In this document: positions 60,468-64,000 of the stretch, one piece after another | Layout: every line of letters begins with the position of its first letter | Numbering within the stretch: position 1 is the first letter of the stretch | NCBI GenBank assembly: GCA_965224205.1 | Contig: CBDCYN010000038.1 | Coordinates: 1-64,000 of the forward strand | Direction of reading: 5' to 3' | Source of the DNA: CBDCYN01 sp965224205 | GTDB taxonomy: Bacteria > Planctomycetota > Phycisphaerae > Phycisphaerales > Phycisphaeraceae | Length of the DNA stretch: 64,000 nucleotides | Notes under the pieces: generated by a model | The model's database searches: none | What the model saw: only the letters and a program-made list of their open reading frames with translations | Told to the model about the DNA's origin: nothing | Made by a program: the position numbers and the translations under genes

Positions 60468-63400
60468 ATGACCATGAAAATAAACTGGCTTTCGACACTT
60501 GTGGGTGGTGCAATGCGCCCAAATTTCCAAAACCTGCTCCAAGGCCTGCCTGCCGTCTGCGGCCTGGCCGCGGTGCTAGGCGGTGCGGACATGGCTATCG
60601 GCCAGACCTGGGATGGGCAGGGCGCCGATGATAACTGGAGCACCGGCCTCAACTGGGACGGTGACGTCGCTCCGGTCAATGACGGCACCGCCGCCCTGAT
60701 CTTTTCCGGTCAGACCAGAACCACTCCCGTCGCCGACGCCGCGTGGTCTTTGGCCTCGATCACTTTCGACAACGCCGCCACCGCCGGGTTCACCGTCACC
60801 GGCAGCGACTTAACTTTCGCAGCGGGCGGTTCCGTCATCAACGACAGCGACGAAATCCAGACGATCGCCACCCATCTCATCGCTGACGCCTCGGGCTTGA
60901 CCCTCACCGCTAACACCGCCCCGCTGACCGTCATCGCAGGGATCGACCTCAGCGCCGCCCCCGGCGCGACCCTGACCATCGGCGGGTCCGACGAAGTGAC
61001 GGTATCGGGGATCATCACCGGGCCGGGCGGAGCCCTGGTCAAGAACGACGGCGGGGTCCTTTCACTTTCTGCCACCAACACCTACTCGGGCGACACCACG
61101 GTCACCGCCGGCGTGCTCGACATCACCGGCCAAGTCGCCGGCAACGCGGTGGTCAACGGCGGGGCCATGATCGTCGATGGAACCATCGCCGGTAATGCGA
61201 CCGTCACCGGCGGGGGTCTAAACGTGATCGGCTCCGTGGGTGGCGACGCCACCTTCAACGGCGGGACGTCTCAGATCGACGGCACGATCGGGGGCAACGC
61301 TACGGTCGCCGGTGGAACGGTCGCCGTGACAGGGTCCGTCACCGGCAACGCTACGATCAGCAGCGGCACCCTCACCCTCAACGGGGTCGACGCGGTGATG
61401 GGCGATGCGACCCTCAACCCCGGCGGGACGCTCTCATTCGGCGACGATGACGGTTTAATGGGGGCTCTGACCGTTAATGGCGGGACGTTGAGCGCAGCCA
61501 ATGGCTCAAGGATCATCGACAACGATCTGACAGTCGCTGGAGACTTCACCGTGGGGGGCAATCAAGACCTCACCATTGTTAGCGAATTCGACCTGACCGC
61601 CGACCGTGTGGTGACCGCGACCAACACCGCCGATTCTGTTTTCTCTGGAGTAATCAGCGGCGGGTTCGGGTTGACGAAGATCGGGTTGCGCTCGCTAGAG
61701 CTAAGCGGTGCCAATACCTACACGGGGGACACGACCGTCACCGACGGGACGCTGCTCATCACCGGCTCGGTCGCGGGCAACGCGGTAGTCGGCGGCACCG
61801 GCACGCTGATCGTCGAGGGCTCGGTCGGGGGTGTCACGACCGTCAATGGCGGCACCTTCCGGGTCGAGGGGACACTCGACAACCAGGTCGAGCTCGTCGA
61901 CGGGACCCTGTCTTTAGAGACCGACTTGGCGTTCGGGAGCACCAGCTCGCTGACGATCAGCGGCGGGACGCTCCAAGCTGCGGGCGACAACCGGGTGATC
62001 CCGGCGACCGTGCCGCTGATCGTCGACGGGGATTTCGAGATCAGCGGCGATCAAGATCTCGGCATCGCGGCGGGTTTCGAGCTGACCCAGGACCGGACCG
62101 TGACCGTCACCAACAGCGCCGATAGCGAGATCTCGGGCGTGATCAGCGGTGTGGGCGGGCTGGTCAAAGCCGGAGACGAGGCCCTGGAGCTTAGCGGGAT
62201 CAACACCTATACGGGCGATACGTCGGTGACCGAAGGCACGCTCAACGTCTCCGGCTTAGTCGCCGGCGATGCGGTGGTCACCAGCGGCGGCACCCTGATC
62301 GTGGGCGGTTCGATCGCCGGTGACACCACGGTCAACGGCGGCACCCTGGCGTTGGGCAGCGACGATCCGGACGCGCTGGGCGGAGCGTTGATCATTGAAT
62401 CGGGTAACCTCGAAGCCGCGGACGCCCCGCGGACGATCACCGAGCCTTTAACGGTCAACGGAGATTTCGGGACCACCGGCAACCAGCCGCTGACGATTGA
62501 AAGCGGTTTGGACGTCGGCGATGGCCTGGCGATAAACGCCGAGAATACCGGCGGCACACAGCTAGCTGGGGACGTCACGGGCACGGGCGGGTTGACCCTC
62601 ACGGGTACCGGATCGCTGGAGCTTAGCGGTGAGAATACCTATCAGGGTGACACCGTCGTCAACGGCGCAACGCTGATTGTGACCAGCTCCATCCCGGGCG
62701 ACGCGGTGATCAGCAGCGGCACCTTACAGGTCGACGGCTCCGTAGTGGGTGACACCACGGTCGCGGGCGGGACCTTGGCGTTCGGGGCCAACACGGACCC
62801 CGTTAGCGGTCAGGAGGTGGCGGCTACGTTTGGCGGGACGATCACGATCGAATCGGGCAACCTCCAGGCCAACGGGGCCCCGCGGGCGGTGACCCAGCCC
62901 CTGACCATCACCGGCGATTTTGGGTTCGATGGAAGCCAGCCAATCACGATCGCCAACGACCCGGCCGCGGCACCGGTGAACCTGGTGCTGACCGACGACC
63001 GGGCTATCACGGTAGAGGCGGCCACCAACGCCCAGATCGATCGCGTCATCGAGGGCGGCTTTGGCTTAACGAAGCTGGGGGACGGGGCCCTCACGTTGAC
63101 CGGTGTCAATACCTATACCGGCACGACGACGGTCAGCGCCGGGACGCTGGCGCTGGCGCCCTCGACAGACGGTCAGGCCCACGGCTCGATCCCGGGCGAT
63201 GTCCTGCTGGAGGATACCGGCACGCTGGCGATCAGCAGCGACGACGCGGTCGGGGGGTCGATCACGATCCTGGGGGGTAACTTTCAGGCGATTGGTGGGC
63301 CCAGGACGGTCACGAACCCGATCATTCTCAACGGGAACTTCGGGGTAACAGGGGACGAGGACCTGAACCTCGCTAGCAACCTGACCCTCAACGGCAACCG

Positions 63401-64000
63401 TACCGTAACCGTGGACAGCACCGCCAACACGGAGTTTTCCGGCGTGCTAAGCGGTAGCGGGGGGTTGATCAAGGCGGGCAACGGGTCGCTGGTGCTCAGT
63501 AACACGAACACGTATACGAACGATACCGTGGTCAACGCGGGGACGTTGATCGTCAGCGGCGCGATCGCCGGCGACGCGCTGGTGACCAACTTTGCAACCC
63601 TTGCCGGGCGGGACGGGACGATCGGCGGCAGCGTTCACAGCACGGGCGGCGTGCTCGACGCCGGGGTGGGGTTCGCCATCAATGACACGGGCGCGGCGGC
63701 GGGCACGGTGGGCACGTTGAACGTCAACGGCGATCTAACGCTAGATAGCCAGTCTTTCATGGTTGTGGATATCGTTTCCAACAACGAACACGACGTCTAT
63801 GACGTAACCGGCCAGGCGGATCTCGGTGGGACCCTTTTTGTCAGGCCCGCAGCGGGCTACTCGCCGAGGAACCCCGACGCGTTCACGATCATCACCGCGG
63901 ATGGAGGGGTCAGCGGAGAGTTTGATGATCAGCAGGTCTCGCCCCCGATTTTTGACGTCGACGTCTCCGTTGATGGCGATCGCGTGATCGTTTCGGTCTT
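60468..64000 (+). CDS. Giant autotransporter-type beta-strand-repeat protein, cut by window end
   Basis: An uninterrupted + frame from ATG 60468 to the window end (at least 1177 codons). The N-terminal 50 residues include a hydrophobic signal (LPAVCGLAAVLGGADMAIGQ), then TWDGQGADDNWSTGLNWDGD, the typical opening of planctomycete and verrucomicrobial beta-repeat proteins. The body is a series of autotransporter-associated strand repeats: NTYSGDTTVTAGVLDITG, NTYTGDTTVTDGTLLITG, NTYTGDTSVTEGTLNVSG, ENTYQGDTVVNGATLIV, NTYTGTTTVSAGTLAL, NTYTNDTVVNAGTLIVSG. Between them are GNATV/GDTTV stretches. Near the end, YDVTGQADLGGTLFVRPAAGYSPR resembles the C-terminal passenger segment that precedes an anchor. 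A secreted adhesin or surface-layer fibre is likely; a PEP-CTERM tag or barrel would lie beyond the window. Confidence 0.88.
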   Translation, partial: MTMKINWLSTLVGGAMRPNFQNLLQGLPAVCGLAAVLGGADMAIGQTWDGQGADDNWSTGLNWDGDVAPVNDGTAALIFSGQTRTTPVADAAWSLASITFDNAATAGFTVTGSDLTFAAGGSVINDSDEIQTIATHLIADASGLTLTANTAPLTVIAGIDLSAAPGATLTIGGSDEVTVSGIITGPGGALVKNDGGVLSLSATNTYSGDTTVTAGVLDITGQVAGNAVVNGGAMIVDGTIAGNATVTGGGLNVIGSVGGDATFNGGTSQIDGTIGGNATVAGGTVAVTGSVTGNATISSGTLTLNGVDAVMGDATLNPGGTLSFGDDDGLMGALTVNGGTLSAANGSRIIDNDLTVAGDFTVGGNQDLTIVSEFDLTADRVVTATNTADSVFSGVISGGFGLTKIGLRSLELSGANTYTGDTTVTDGTLLITGSVAGNAVVGGTGTLIVEGSVGGVTTVNGGTFRVEGTLDNQVELVDGTLSLETDLAFGSTSSLTISGGTLQAAGDNRVIPATVPLIVDGDFEISGDQDLGIAAGFELTQDRTVTVTNSADSEISGVISGVGGLVKAGDEALELSGINTYTGDTSVTEGTLNVSGLVAGDAVVTSGGTLIVGGSIAGDTTVNGGTLALGSDDPDALGGALIIESGNLEAADAPRTITEPLTVNGDFGTTGNQPLTIESGLDVGDGLAINAENTGGTQLAGDVTGTGGLTLTGTGSLELSGENTYQGDTVVNGATLIVTSSIPGDAVISSGTLQVDGSVVGDTTVAGGTLAFGANTDPVSGQEVAATFGGTITIESGNLQANGAPRAVTQPLTITGDFGFDGSQPITIANDPAAAPVNLVLTDDRAITVEAATNAQIDRVIEGGFGLTKLGDGALTLTGVNTYTGTTTVSAGTLALAPSTDGQAHGSIPGDVLLEDTGTLAISSDDAVGGSITILGGNFQAIGGPRTVTNPIILNGNFGVTGDEDLNLASNLTLNGNRTVTVDSTANTEFSGVLSGSGGLIKAGNGSLVLSNTNTYTNDTVVNAGTLIVSGAIAGDALVTNFATLAGRDGTIGGSVHSTGGVLDAGVGFAINDTGAAAGTVGTLNVNGDLTLDSQSFMVVDIVSNNEHDVYDVTGQADLGGTLFVRPAAGYSPRNPDAFTIITADGGVSGEFDDQQVSPPIFDVDVSVDGDRVIVSV

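Noticed and set aside
60710..63638. Minus-strand frames opposite the last gene
   Set aside because: Pro/Val/Ser-rich shadows of the Thr/Gly-rich repeat protein; the + frame is uninterrupted for over 3.5 kb.

Overview
The window looks like chromosome from a planctomycete, most likely class Phycisphaerae. This is inferred from content, not from a marker gene: high GC with GTG/TTG starts, a PEP-CTERM surface protein, a large autotransporter-type beta-repeat protein, an HprK-related kinase A / PqqD-like peptide system, a VgrG-LysM-OmpA-PAAR spike cassette, and many REP-like palindromes. Housekeeping anchors are transketolase, dihydroorotase, UvrB and ProA.

Region 1 (1-15.2 kb) is accessory DNA. 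tRNA-Ser(UGA) at 529-616 sits between two inverted copies of a tyrosine recombinase gene. A 61-bp copy of the tRNA 3' half at 13236-13296 marks another junction. Between them lies what looks like an integrated plasmid: ParA plus a small partner, a palindrome-rich upstream site, a replication-initiator-like gene with iteron-like repeats inside its reading frame, a second recombinase and a PEP-CTERM adhesin with a 624-bp tandem duplication. The most striking object is an ORF-poor stretch of about 1.85 kb (about 2190-4046). It is packed with perfect hairpins and GNRA-type loops on the + strand and ends just before an unrecognised 227-aa gene. I interpret it as a giant structured RNA with a linked protein. 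The island's right edge is broken by IS630 and IS3 debris.

Region 2 (15.2-31.7 kb) is backbone: transketolase; a GGDEF protein with a partner; a GH35-type protein whose nucleophile position is Asp; dihydroorotase; a membrane protein plus ABC ATPase operon; then a nucleotidyltransferase plus HprK-related kinase A pair, GNAT and DUF309 genes.

Region 3 (31.7-43 kb) holds an OprB-like porin, a small periplasmic protein with a chemoreceptor, an orphan double-glycine-leader peptide, UvrB, an unknown protein, a twin-arginine-like small protein followed by a PqqD-like protein (the probable separated half of the HprK-A system), an IS630 element and a YjfB-like peptide.

Region 4 (43-51 kb) is a minus-strand cassette, vgrG - LysM - OmpA/PG-binding - caspase-like candidate effector - PAAR. 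A run of 15 C/G lies just upstream of vgrG.

Region 5 (51-64 kb) has an outer-membrane protein, a redoxin, a small acidic secreted protein, a LURP-one-like protein, ProA, an intact IS630 with TA target duplication, a NYN-domain protein, a CpsB/CapC-type phosphatase and the start of a giant beta-strand-repeat protein that runs off the window. Dispersed palindromes and a 106-bp repeat family punctuate the intergenic DNA.
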